Assembly (NCBI RefSeq): GCF_009933175.1
Contig: NZ_MAEJ01000015.1
Location: forward strand, 82,768-146,767
Reading direction: 5' to 3'
DNA from: Candidatus Enterococcus huntleyi
GTDB taxonomy: Bacteria; Bacillota; Bacilli; Lactobacillales; Enterococcaceae
DNA: 64,000 bases
The notes beneath the pieces were generated by a model that had not been told where the DNA came from, did no database searches, and worked only from the letters and a program-made list of their open reading frames with translations. Shown one piece after another: positions 19,745 through 27,523 of the stretch (the first letter of the stretch is position 1; every line of letters starts with the position of its first letter). Both the position numbers and the translations under genes were made by a program.

Positions 19745-20257
19745 CTACTGCTGTATCGGGGCGTCGGCTTTTCTAACCCATTTTTGAAATACATGGGGAT
19801 AAAGATTCTCTTCATCGACAATTCCTTGAATCTCTTCAGCTAATTCAAATGCTGAGAAATCCATTTCTTCAATATAGGTATCTCCCTCAAATTCCGCATC
19901 AATCAACGTCCGCCAGATCACTGACGTGTAAGGTAACATCTCTTTATAGAGACGACTGCCTCCTGATATATAGATATCTTCTCGACAATGTTCCGCGTAG
20001 TTCAATAACTCTGTTACCGATGAGATTACCTCCGCATTCTGGCGTACAGGCAACTCTTTTTGGCAAGTGATCACCAAAATATGTCGGTATTTTTCACTGC
20101 GGTAATCCAACCCTTGATACGTTTTTCGTCCCATCGCAACTATCGAATCGACCGTATGTTGTAGAAAAAAATTCATATCATTTGGTAAATGCCATGGCAA
20201 TAGTCCTTCTTTACCGATTAAGCCATTACGATCCTGAGCCCATATTGATAAAAACAT
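19745..20257 (-). CDS. folA: Dihydrofolate reductase
   Basis: A 170-aa DHFR reducing dihydrofolate to tetrahydrofolate; the trimethoprim target. MFLSIWAQDRNGLIGKEGLL then PWHLPNDMNFF supplies the substrate-binding acidic residue; AMGRKTYQGL and YISGGSRLYKEML bind NADPH. Of three possible starts, 20257 has GAGGTG at the best distance. thyA, often adjacent, is not here. Confidence 0.94.
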   Translation of the reverse strand: MFLSIWAQDRNGLIGKEGLLPWHLPNDMNFFLQHTVDSIVAMGRKTYQGLDYRSEKYRHILVITCQKELPVRQNAEVISSVTELLNYAEHCREDIYISGGSRLYKEMLPYTSVIWRTLIDAEFEGDTYIEEMDFSAFELAEEIQGIVDEENLYPHVFQKWVRKADAPIQQ

Positions 20258-20340
20258 GTTCATGCACCTCTTTATTTTTTTGTTTATCAATTTTTATAAA
20301 TAGTCCTGTATTTTCATAAATCATTAGGACAACCACTTAA

Positions 20341-21003
20341 CTAGGCAATTAATTTTCTGAGAGTGGCGAGTAAATATTCATCCGCATTCCAACATTCAAG
20401 CGCCGTCAGCTGCTGGTAGGCACCTAGAAAATAAGGAAAATGGGTACAGCCAAATAAAATACCGTCCACCTGATTTTTTTCGAAAAAGTCAATCGATTCG
20501 CGGATTCCTTGTCGCTCACAAATTTCTTGTGGTGAGCGCCCTTTTTCAATGCTATCCACCCAATCGAGATTGGTTATTCCATAGACTCTAGTCCGTTTAT
20601 TTTCTTGGACAATCACCCGTTCAATACCAGCTGCACCTTGAGCATTCGCACTAATTACACCTATCCGAGAATACGTTCTGGCCAACTCTTTATAGTATAG
20701 AAATGGCGTCAAGATAGGCACTTGATGTTTCACAGCCAACGCTTCAAAATCAACACTAGCACTGAGCGAGTTACAGTAGATGAGAAATACCGCAACCTGT
20801 TCCTCAACGATTAATTGTGCAATCATCTGATCTATTATTGCCACCCGTTCGTCTGCATCCATGGTTTGAAAATACGTTTGCTCAACAGGCGTTTCAGAAA
20901 TTGGACAAGCAACTAGCTGATTAGCGAATTGTTTTCTCACCAACTGAATTCCCTGTTCTGTATCGACCTTCGTCCCCGCCATGACCGCGATTTTTTTAGA
21001 CAT
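20341..21003 (-). CDS. Aspartate/glutamate racemase family protein
   Basis: A 220-aa Asp/Glu racemase superfamily protein. The two catalytic cysteines are in IYCNSLSA (about 75-82) and FGCTHFPY (about 187-194). It is shorter than MurI (~265 aa) and lacks its N-terminal DSGVGG motif, so it is more likely an aspartate or other amino-acid racemase than the cell-wall glutamate racemase. Substrate not determinable. Confidence 0.85.
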   Translation of the reverse strand: MSKKIAVMAGTKVDTEQGIQLVRKQFANQLVACPISETPVEQTYFQTMDADERVAIIDQMIAQLIVEEQVAVFLIYCNSLSASVDFEALAVKHQVPILTPFLYYKELARTYSRIGVISANAQGAAGIERVIVQENKRTRVYGITNLDWVDSIEKGRSPQEICERQGIRESIDFFEKNQVDGILFGCTHFPYFLGAYQQLTALECWNADEYLLATLRKLIA

Positions 21004-21337
21004 ACTAACCCCTCACAATCCTTCGACCGTGGCTTTTTCATTTCCATTCGCGCCATTCTCATGACCGTCGTCATATCTATTCTGGCAATCTCCTCAACCC
21101 TTGCTCTTTTAAATAGAAATAATCTGCCTCGTCTCACCAATTTTTCCTTTAATCATACTATTTCTCGGCATGAAAGGCTAGTCCAGAACATTGATTATCG
21201 AATAGATTAGACTCTCTGCTCTTCCTCTTCTTCTATAACTACGTAGAATTTTCACTTTCCCTATCCGCATTTTCCTATCAATGCTTTTCCGAATAAGGTA
21301 CACTAACAATATACATAACTCAAACGAGGTGCGCATC
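21004..21337. other. Intergenic region between racemase and lipoprotein genes
   Basis: Pyrimidine-rich, with no open frame carrying an RBS. The only supported site is GAGGTG at about 21326-21331 for the lipoprotein gene. Confidence 0.5.
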
Positions 21338-22015
21338 ATGAAAAAAACGCGGTTACTGCTACTTCCAATTGCTTTAATTTTAGGATTAGTTGGTTGCAAA
21401 CAGACGGACACTACCGATAAAACTGAACGTTCGACTGAACCTACGGCGATTTCTGCCCAACAGACAACCACTCAGACTCAGTCTAGTCAAACTAGCGCTT
21501 CAACTACATTCACAAGCGTGACTAGCGAGCAGCCACAACCATCAGCCGAATCAATTGTTCAAACAACAAGCTCATCGACTGAGAGCACGGCGCCATCAAC
21601 TTCTGAACCAACCGATCCGTTAGCCAACTATTCCAATTTACAGATTGAATACGCCAGAGTTTGGCTTGCCACAATGGGCACCACTTACAAAGACTGGTTA
21701 GAAGATCCGGGATTCGAACTCCAAGTCACTAATCAGCCCGTCGGCACACCCGTCAATCCTTATGAAGAAAATAGCTTAGTTTTCAATCGAGAAACGGTGG
21801 TTCTGACTGGACTCTTCGGCTATCAAAGTCTAGTCGTCTATTCAAGTAATTACGATGGCACCATCACAAAATATCCCGTGCCTAGCCATTTTCCTGGCGA
21901 TAATGGTACCAATGAGATTTCTCAAAGTATTTTAGATCAAGCTAGCATAATCCCTATTCCCACTAATAATCCTGAGGATATCAAACAATTAATTGAGGTT
22001 ATGGTCATTAATTAG
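21338..22015 (+). CDS. Putative lipoprotein with Ser/Thr-rich linker
   Basis: A 225-aa predicted lipoprotein. Signal peptide MKKTRLLLLPIALILGLVGC has a lipobox with Cys at position 20, followed by about 75 residues of Thr/Ser/Gln-rich low-complexity linker. A globular C-terminal domain from about residue 100 (QIEYARVWLATMG...) resembles uncharacterised enterococcal/lactobacillal lipoproteins. Start at 21338 with GAGGTG upstream. Function unknown; surface-exposed and membrane-tethered. Confidence 0.8.
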   Translation: MKKTRLLLLPIALILGLVGCKQTDTTDKTERSTEPTAISAQQTTTQTQSSQTSASTTFTSVTSEQPQPSAESIVQTTSSSTESTAPSTSEPTDPLANYSNLQIEYARVWLATMGTTYKDWLEDPGFELQVTNQPVGTPVNPYEENSLVFNRETVVLTGLFGYQSLVVYSSNYDGTITKYPVPSHFPGDNGTNEISQSILDQASIIPIPTNNPEDIKQLIEVMVIN

Positions 22016-22105
22016 TATCTGCTGATTCTTACGAAATAAAAAGTCATCCTAGTAGGCTTATTTGCCGAAAACGATTAAACTAAGGAAAGAGAAGGAGCGA
22101 TTATT

Positions 22106-22585
22106 ATGAGTATTTATGACTACCAAGTCAAACAAACCAACCACGAAATGAAATCTTTAAGCGACTACAAGGGCAACGTTTTGCTGATTGTTAACACTGC
22201 GACAGGCTGCGGTTTTACGCCCCAATATGAAGGCTTACAAAATTTATATGAAAAATATCAGTCAGAAGGCTTGGAAATATTAGACTTCCCTTGCAATCAA
22301 TTTGGTAATCAAGCACCTGGCAGTGATCAAGAAATTACCGACTTCTGCCAATTAACTTACCAGACGACTTTTGAAACGTTCGCTAAGATTAAAGTCAATG
22401 GTGAAGAAGCAGATCCACTCTATAAGTATTTGAAGAATGAGCAAGGTGGTTTACTTGGCAAAACGATTAAGTGGAATTTCACGAAATTTCTAGTTAATCG
22501 TAAAGGTGATGTGATAAAACGCTACGCATCAACTGTTAAGCCCGAAGAAATTGAATCAGACATTCTAGCCGAGTTAGCCAAATAA
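22106..22585 (+). CDS. Glutathione peroxidase family protein
   Basis: A 159-aa Gpx-family thiol peroxidase. The catalytic Cys35 in TATGCGFTPQ, Gln69 in FPCNQFGNQ and Trp123-Asn124 in KWNFTKFLVN form the tetrad. Bacterial Cys-type Gpx proteins usually use thioredoxin as reductant. A weak hairpin follows at 22583-22620. Confidence 0.93.
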   Translation: MSIYDYQVKQTNHEMKSLSDYKGNVLLIVNTATGCGFTPQYEGLQNLYEKYQSEGLEILDFPCNQFGNQAPGSDQEITDFCQLTYQTTFETFAKIKVNGEEADPLYKYLKNEQGGLLGKTIKWNFTKFLVNRKGDVIKRYASTVKPEEIESDILAELAK

Positions 22586-22713
22586 AAATTTCGTCAAGTA
22601 GAATTACTTAACAAAATTTAAGAAAAAGTCTAGCATTCTGTTTTAATACATGGTAAACTATTCAAGTCTAAGAGTTATCTTGGAGAATTCCAGTATGTAT
22701 GGGAGGGAAAATC

Positions 22714-22863
22714 ATGCGCGTAAACATCACTTTAGAATGTACTTCTTGTAAAGAACGTAACTACCTAACAAGCAAAAACAAACGTAACACACCTGATCGC
22801 TTGGAAAAAGAAAAATATTGCCCACGCGAAAGAAAAGTTACTTTGCACCGCGAAACTAAATAA
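22714..22863 (+). CDS. rpmG: 50S ribosomal protein L33
   Basis: A 49-aa L33. It has the first zinc-type pair CTSC (9-12), but the second pair is reduced to one cysteine ([16 protein letters not shown]), so it cannot form a full four-cysteine site. GGGAGGG precedes the ATG. It is followed by its own terminator and then the islet repeat. Confidence 0.93.
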   Translation: MRVNITLECTSCKERNYLTSKNKRNTPDRLEKEKYCPRERKVTLHRETK

Positions 22864-22874
22864 GCTTTCAAACT

Positions 22875-22917
22875 AAACGCTAAAACCCTTGATTTATCAA
22901 GGTTTAGCGTTTTTTAT
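22875..22917 (+). terminator. rpmG terminator
   Basis: AAACGCTAAAACCTT-type arm and AAGGTTTAGCGTTT arm with a following T tract, immediately downstream of rpmG. Confidence 0.85.
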
Positions 22918-22927
22918 TTTGTCTATT

Positions 22928-22984
22928 TTGCAAAAGTTGGTAGAAAAGTGTGTAGATTACGTACACTCTTATTTTGGTTTTTAC
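22928..22984. repeat. Islet-flanking direct repeat, rpmG side
   Basis: About 57 bp sharing three blocks with 24573-24629: AAAAGTTGGTAGAAA, TAGATTACG and CTTATTTTG, with the last block continuing into TTTTTAC. The two repeats bracket the three-gene TAC cluster. It may be a duplicated target, an integration footprint or a recombination scar. Confidence 0.65.
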
Positions 22985-23029
22985 ATTACAAGGCATTTAT
23001 TAAGAAATATGGGGATTAAAAAAAAGACC

Positions 23030-23449
23030 TTAGCTGGGGTCTTTTTTTATGATATTTTCAGTAATTTGTTGTGGCGAAAGAATAAGTGGATTCCGTAAAC
23101 TTTCATCCGTCATATTGGCTAAAATTAGACATGCTTTTGAAACGGCTGGCAGAATAAAATAACTTTTTTCTTCTTCAGATAAATCATCAAAACTGCTCAA
23201 TTCTACTGTGTCCTTGCTACTGTTCTTTCTAAAAATACTTTCAACTTCAATCTCACAAGCTATATTTTTAGCATCACTACTCAATTTTAAAATTCCTGTT
23301 ACTTTGATCACATTTTTTTTTGGAGATATCTTGTTCTTTAAGTTTACTTGAACTGCTACCGAATCATTTAGTTTTGCTTTCGAATAATTCAATTTAATCA
23401 AATCTGTTTTATCTAGCTTGAAAATACTGCTATAACTTTCTCGCTCCAA
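23030..23449 (-). CDS. SecB-like chaperone of a toxin-antitoxin-chaperone module
   Basis: A 139-aa protein with a SecB-like pattern: beta-rich N-terminal two-thirds (alternating strands such as VQVNLKNKIS and NVIKVTGILKL), then helices with PAVSKACLILANMTD and a short NPLILSPQQI segment like the SecB end. Gram-positives lack canonical SecB; solitary SecB-like chaperones accompany HigBA or MqsRA antitoxins. TTG start at 23447-23449 with AAGGAG eight bases upstream. It overlaps the antitoxin gene by 37 bp. The family call is by pattern, not by alignment. Confidence 0.65.
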   Translation of the reverse strand: MERESYSSIFKLDKTDLIKLNYSKAKLNDSVAVQVNLKNKISPKKNVIKVTGILKLSSDAKNIACEIEVESIFRKNSSKDTVELSSFDDLSEEEKSYFILPAVSKACLILANMTDESLRNPLILSPQQITENIIKKDPS

Positions 23450-24084
23450 GACCCATTCTCCTTACCATTTATTTTTCTATTTAAATCTTCTGATTCATAT
23501 TTCAGTATATTTGTGACACGAATTGCTTCTTGTGTTTTATCAGCTAAATCAGAAACCATTGCCTTAAAATCTCCCACTATTTCAGCATTCCTATCATCTG
23601 AACTTAAACAGAGAGCCAGTAGATTCTCTTTAACCCCATCATAATTCCCTTTTAAAAATTTTTCTTTGGTTAAAAATAAATCTCTAAAAGAAACAGGATT
23701 TTCACATAATCGCAAGGTACTGTCTAAATGCTTACTATGCAAGATATAGCCATTTTCAATTTCAGATAAAGTACTATAACTAATTCCAATTATTTCAGCA
23801 AACTGTCTTAAAGATAGACCATAATTTTCTCTAAGTTGCTTTATTTCTACCGGCTTCAAAATTCCTACTTTAAAGCTATATATTTCAAAATCAATTCTAG
23901 TATTGTAATCTGGATCATCAAATGATTCGAATAATTCTTTGCAATTATTACACTCGTAGTAAATATGTGATGCCGTAATTGGCACACCTTTAATTCGTAA
24001 GCTTTCTTCTAATTTAACTTCAGAAAACTCGCTATAATGTTCACACTCGCTACAATATCTTTTTTGCTCATTCAAATTAGCCAT
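23413..24084 (-). CDS. MqsA-like antitoxin: zinc finger plus HTH, with C-terminal extension
   Basis: A 223-aa protein. Zinc-finger cysteines are CSEC (11-14) and CNNC (45-48), as in MqsA/YgiT-type antitoxins. An XRE-type helix-turn-helix spans about 77-115 (IKQLRENYGLSLRQFAEIIG, then ISYSTLSEIENG). Residues 135-223 form a helical extension far longer than classical MqsA (131 aa); it ends with a hydrophobic/aromatic patch WSEKVIAVF. In TAC systems such extensions are the chaperone-addiction region. It starts directly after the toxin stop, with AAAGGAG inside the toxin gene. Likely autorepressor. Confidence 0.75.
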   Translation of the reverse strand: MANLNEQKRYCSECEHYSEFSEVKLEESLRIKGVPITASHIYYECNNCKELFESFDDPDYNTRIDFEIYSFKVGILKPVEIKQLRENYGLSLRQFAEIIGISYSTLSEIENGYILHSKHLDSTLRLCENPVSFRDLFLTKEKFLKGNYDGVKENLLALCLSSDDRNAEIVGDFKAMVSDLADKTQEAIRVTNILKYESEDLNRKINGKENGSWSEKVIAVFSS

Positions 24085-24441
24085 TTAGCTCACTCCTTTC
24101 AGCGGATAATTCAATGGTCGTTCACAAGGATGAAATGACATACAACCACAATCATTATCGTCAATTGATATTTTTACATAAATTTCGCGATTATCTAATT
24201 CAACTCCGAAAATCGTAACAGTAGTATTTGGCTTAAAATGGTGAGGATTGGGTCCCTCACAGTAATCCACTATATTGATATTTTCTCTTATATATTTAGC
24301 AGCTTTAACTTTACTCCAACCCATCTCAGTAAAAAATAATGATGTTTTCCGATTGAATTCATATTTAATTCTACCCTCGTCAAAAAAATTTCTAAAACTC
24401 ATTAGGAACAGTTCTACTTGATTTTTAACCCCTACATCCAA
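24085..24441 (-). CDS. MqsR-family toxin-like protein
   Basis: A 118-aa protein resembling the MqsR-like toxins of Firmicutes: an N-terminal helical segment, a central YCEGPNPHHF, then strands with IFGVELDNREIYVKISI and CMSFHPCERPLNYPL, the usual ending. MqsR proteins are RelE-fold mRNA interferases; activity here is inferred. The TTG start at 24439-24441 has GGAGG eight bases upstream. First gene of a toxin-antitoxin-chaperone operon with no spacing to the antitoxin. Confidence 0.7.
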   Translation of the reverse strand: MDVGVKNQVELFLMSFRNFFDEGRIKYEFNRKTSLFFTEMGWSKVKAAKYIRENINIVDYCEGPNPHHFKPNTTVTIFGVELDNREIYVKISIDDNDCGCMSFHPCERPLNYPLKGVS

Positions 24442-24457
24442 TTTAACGTCCTCCAGA

Positions 24458-24528
24458 ATTATATATATTCAATTATTTGGACAATAAGGAAGTTTTGCCA
24501 ACCATATATTTGTTACTCTCCAGTAACA
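24458..24528 (-). promoter_or_regulatory. Promoter and candidate operator of the TAC operon
   Basis: On the minus strand TATAAT (24458-24463) is a good -10, with a weak TTATTG-type -35 near 24482-24487. Upstream lies a perfect 7-bp inverted repeat TGTTACT-CTCC-AGTAACA (24511-24528), the kind of palindrome an HTH antitoxin dimer binds. Confidence 0.5.
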
Positions 24529-24572
24529 GTATAACCATAAAAAAGTCACTAAAGCAAACTATTAAGCCTAAT

Positions 24573-24629
24573 TTACAAAAGTTGGTAGAAACCCCTTTAG
24601 ATTACGAACACCCTTATTTTGTTTTTTAC
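24573..24629. repeat. Islet-flanking direct repeat, PBP side
   Basis: Second copy of the ~57 bp direct repeat at 22928-22984, about 80% identical by eye, 1.65 kb away in the same orientation. Confidence 0.65.
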
Positions 24630-24766
24630 TACTATAAAATAACTTGAATTTTAAGACGACTTTCCATTTTGCTGCTCTGCTACAAAAAATCTACTGTCTT
24701 TTTTACAGGATAACGAAGGATTCTTATAGTTGACTTTTTAATAAAGTCTACTAGTATTATCACTAT

Positions 24767-24860
24767 AGAGGGACGTAAGCGCCCATAACTTTTGACATTG
24801 GGCCTTAATCGCCCACAATAATCCATAAAGAGATACCTATATGGTATCTCTCTTTTTTTG
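24767..24860 (+). ncRNA. Candidate small RNA with two C-rich motifs
   Basis: A possible promoter (TTGACT at 24730-24735, TATTAT at 24755-24760, 19-bp spacing, not ideal) precedes a ~95-nt stretch with no open frame. It ends in a strong terminator: AGAGATACC (24829-24837), GGTATCTCT (24843-24851), then seven T residues. Inside, TAAGCGCCCA (24776) and TAATCGCCCA (24806) repeat, the first able to pair with TGGGC at 24799. C-rich unpaired motifs are typical of Firmicutes sRNAs that pair with Shine-Dalgarno sequences. Function inferred only. Confidence 0.5.
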
Positions 24861-24950
24861 TATAATCGCTCAACTAAGCGCGGCTTTTTATTTATTTTCC
24901 TTCAATGATCTGAATGTCCCCAGCCATTTTCCATAAAAAAATCCCAATCA

Positions 24951-25017
24951 AAAAACTCCCAAAATCCTCATGAGAGCTAGAGCTAACTTAGCTTTCTCAT
25001 GAGAATTCGAGGAGTTT
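24951..25017 (-). terminator. Terminator of the class B PBP gene
   Basis: Arms CTCATGAGAGCTA (24967-24979) and TAGCTTTCTCATGAG (24989-25003), extended by AACTCC/GGAGTT, with a T tract on the minus strand. Confidence 0.8.
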
Positions 25018-25027
25018 ATTTTTCCAA

Positions 25028-27124
25028 TTATTTCATATACATATCATAATAAGCATCTAAAATTTGTTGCGCAATGACTAAGTTTTTGTGATCTTTTTCA
25101 TCCGTAAGATTCGGTAACATCACACTGATAGCAATTTCTGGATTATCAGATGGCCCATAAGCAACGATATTACTATTCACAGTCGCAATTTTAGGATTAC
25201 CGGGTGCATTCGTTTCGGCCGTTCCGGTTTTCGCAGAGACCTCCATCTTGGCACCAGCTAAACTTCTCGCTGTCGTATAGCCATCATTTCCATGAACCGC
25301 GTCATAAAATCCTTGACGGATAATGTTCATTTGATCTGTCGTGATATTAACTTCATTTAAGACTTTCGGACCAATCGCTTCTTTTTCTGAGCCTAAAGCC
25401 CCGTCCTCTTTGTTGTCATAAATGCCTTTGACGACATGTGGTGCAATTCGTTTACCGCCATTAGCCACGGTCGCTGCATACTGAGCCAACTGCATCGTTG
25501 TGTAGGTATCATACTGTCCAAAAGATAAATCCAGTAGGTTCCCAGCATTCGGGCCATTTTCACCAAAATTGGTCCACGACAAGCCGACTTCTTCATTAGG
25601 AATATCGATTTCTGTTTTGACACCCATACCATATTCATTAAAGCCTTTACGTAGTTTACCAAATATGTCCGCTTGCTCCGCCGCATAAGGCATGGTCATA
25701 CCACGTTCGTAACTAATGCCCAACATTCTGAAAACAATCTGCATCATGTACACGTTGGAAGATAATTCTAAGGCTTTTTGCGCCGAAATTTCTCGTGGCG
25801 ACTCTGTCGTGAAGACTGATTTTTTCACCGCTGAACCTTGAATGTAGATTGGCAAATCAATCAGTACATCATTTCCTGTGATTACACCTGCTTCATAACC
25901 TGACGTTAAGGTTCCCCCTTTGACGACCGATCCCGGCGTGTACGCATCAAGAATCGTTCCTAAAGGTCGCAACTCCAATTCCTTGGTTTCAGGCGTATGT
26001 TGATAGCCGGTCATCGCTAAAACATCACCATTATTTGGATTAAGCGCCACCGCATAAACACCCGGTGAATATTTAGCTTTCCCGCTTTTGATCATATCTT
26101 CGAAGTTTGTTTTTAAAATTTGTTCGACCTTCTCTTGGAAAGCAGAGTCAATACTTAGCACCAGGTTCTGACCTTTCTCCCCTTGGCTTTTTTCCGTTTT
26201 GCTCACAACTTCATTGTTCTGATCCAATGTAATTTCATATTTTGTCTTCGTCCCTTGCAAGACTTCTTCATATTGCTTCTCTAACAAACTGGTACCGACA
26301 CGGTCATTTCGAGCATAGCCTTTTGCTAGATACTCTTCTAAATCGTCCGCTTGAATTCCTTCTTTTTCACTAGAAACGCGTCCTAAAATATCTGTTAACG
26401 AGCCTTTGTAAGGATACTCTCGTTGCCAGTCAGTCCCCGTCGAAATCCCTGGTAGATCCGTCGCATGCTCTGCAACAAGTGCAAGTTCTTTATCTGTGAC
26501 ATCCGCATTTTTGACGAAAACGGTCGTCAATGCATAAGCACTATTCATCCGTTTAAATAACGTAGCCGCCTCTAGCTCAATATCTGTAAATTTGATTTCC
26601 TCAGCAGTAACTTTATCTACCGTTGCCAGATATTGTTTACTAATATCTGTTTCTTCTTTTTCTGCTTTGGATAAACGTTCTTGAGCTTTTTTGAGGTTTT
26701 CTTTACTGCCTAACCAATAATCTTTTTTATCACGTTCAGACAATTTATCTGGGTCAACTTGAATTAATTTGACTAAATTATTGGCTAATTTATATAAATC
26801 ATCGCCAGTCATCGAATTCGTCCGTGTAAAAGTAATCGCAGCATTCGCTTTGTTAGAAACTAGCGCTCGACCTTTTGCGTCATAAATCATCCCACGCGGC
26901 GTACTCACACTGACTTCAGTCGTGGAAGAAGCTTCAATTTTTTGATCAATATCTTTTTTATTTATAATTTGTAGCGACCCCAGTTGGGCAATTAATGCGA
27001 CAAACAAGGTAAATATAATAAAAAACAGAAAATTTAAGCGAAAAGGGATATGAGAACGTCTCGCTTGCTCTTCTTTTGTTTCATTCACTTGTTTATTATG
27101 ACCGAAGCCTGAATCTTTCTTCAT
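25028..27124 (-). CDS. Class B penicillin-binding protein (PBP2B-type transpeptidase)
   Basis: A 698-aa class B PBP that cross-links peptidoglycan. One N-terminal transmembrane helix (about 29-54), a PBP dimerisation domain (about 70-310), and a transpeptidase domain with catalytic SVVK at 399-402, SSN at 455-457 and KTGT at 632-635. The TPRGMIYDAKGRALV block (75-89) is the usual N-terminal motif. It sits next to rpmG and thrS, the islet having been inserted between it and rpmG. Likely division or elongation PBP; not the low-affinity PBP5 type, since the MecA_N domain is absent. Confidence 0.93.
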   Translation of the reverse strand: MKKDSGFGHNKQVNETKEEQARRSHIPFRLNFLFFIIFTLFVALIAQLGSLQIINKKDIDQKIEASSTTEVSVSTPRGMIYDAKGRALVSNKANAAITFTRTNSMTGDDLYKLANNLVKLIQVDPDKLSERDKKDYWLGSKENLKKAQERLSKAEKEETDISKQYLATVDKVTAEEIKFTDIELEAATLFKRMNSAYALTTVFVKNADVTDKELALVAEHATDLPGISTGTDWQREYPYKGSLTDILGRVSSEKEGIQADDLEEYLAKGYARNDRVGTSLLEKQYEEVLQGTKTKYEITLDQNNEVVSKTEKSQGEKGQNLVLSIDSAFQEKVEQILKTNFEDMIKSGKAKYSPGVYAVALNPNNGDVLAMTGYQHTPETKELELRPLGTILDAYTPGSVVKGGTLTSGYEAGVITGNDVLIDLPIYIQGSAVKKSVFTTESPREISAQKALELSSNVYMMQIVFRMLGISYERGMTMPYAAEQADIFGKLRKGFNEYGMGVKTEIDIPNEEVGLSWTNFGENGPNAGNLLDLSFGQYDTYTTMQLAQYAATVANGGKRIAPHVVKGIYDNKEDGALGSEKEAIGPKVLNEVNITTDQMNIIRQGFYDAVHGNDGYTTARSLAGAKMEVSAKTGTAETNAPGNPKIATVNSNIVAYGPSDNPEIAISVMLPNLTDEKDHKNLVIAQQILDAYYDMYMK

Positions 27125-27296
27125 CTTATCGTAATCCTTCCAACTTTTCCTTTAAGTGGACCTACGCACCTTTTCGTTAAGGGCCTATTCACTCATTGTT
27201 CTATTGTAACTAAAAATCTTCTATTTAAAAAGGAAAAATAGCTCTTCTAAGAAAAGATTTAATATATTTACCTGACTTTAGTCAAAATTCACGTCC

Positions 27297-27398
27297 AAAT
27301 GTTTCACAGAAAATAATTGTTTCTTTTTTATTTTCGTAAAAACTCTTTAAAATGAGCTTCTCCAATAAAATTAAGTACTCAATTTGCGTGAAACATTT
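27297..27398. repeat. Widely spaced 11-bp perfect inverted repeat in the thrS-pbp gap
   Basis: AAATGTTTCAC (27297-27307) and GTGAAACATTT (27388-27398) are exact reverse complements 80 bp apart in the 398-bp gap upstream of the PBP gene. They could be paired operator half-sites. Nothing else in 27125-27466 is supported. Confidence 0.35.
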
Positions 27399-27466
27399 TT
27401 TTGCCCTCAAATTTTGTGGACAACTTCCTGATTTTTTATCCTTAAAATTTTTCTTTTATTATCTAG

Positions 27467-27503
27467 GAAAAAAAGAGTGTGACATCAATTCGCCACACTC
27501 CCT
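27467..27503 (-). terminator. thrS terminator
   Basis: GAGTGTG and CACACTC arms around a 12-nt loop with seven T residues after the stem on the minus strand. Confidence 0.85.
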
Positions 27504-27523
27504 TTAAATACTTATTGATTCAA

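Noticed and set aside
22928..22984. Zur-type operator in the islet repeat (TAGATTACGTA)
   Set aside because: Only a fragment resembles a Zur box; the dyad symmetry needed is absent in the second copy.
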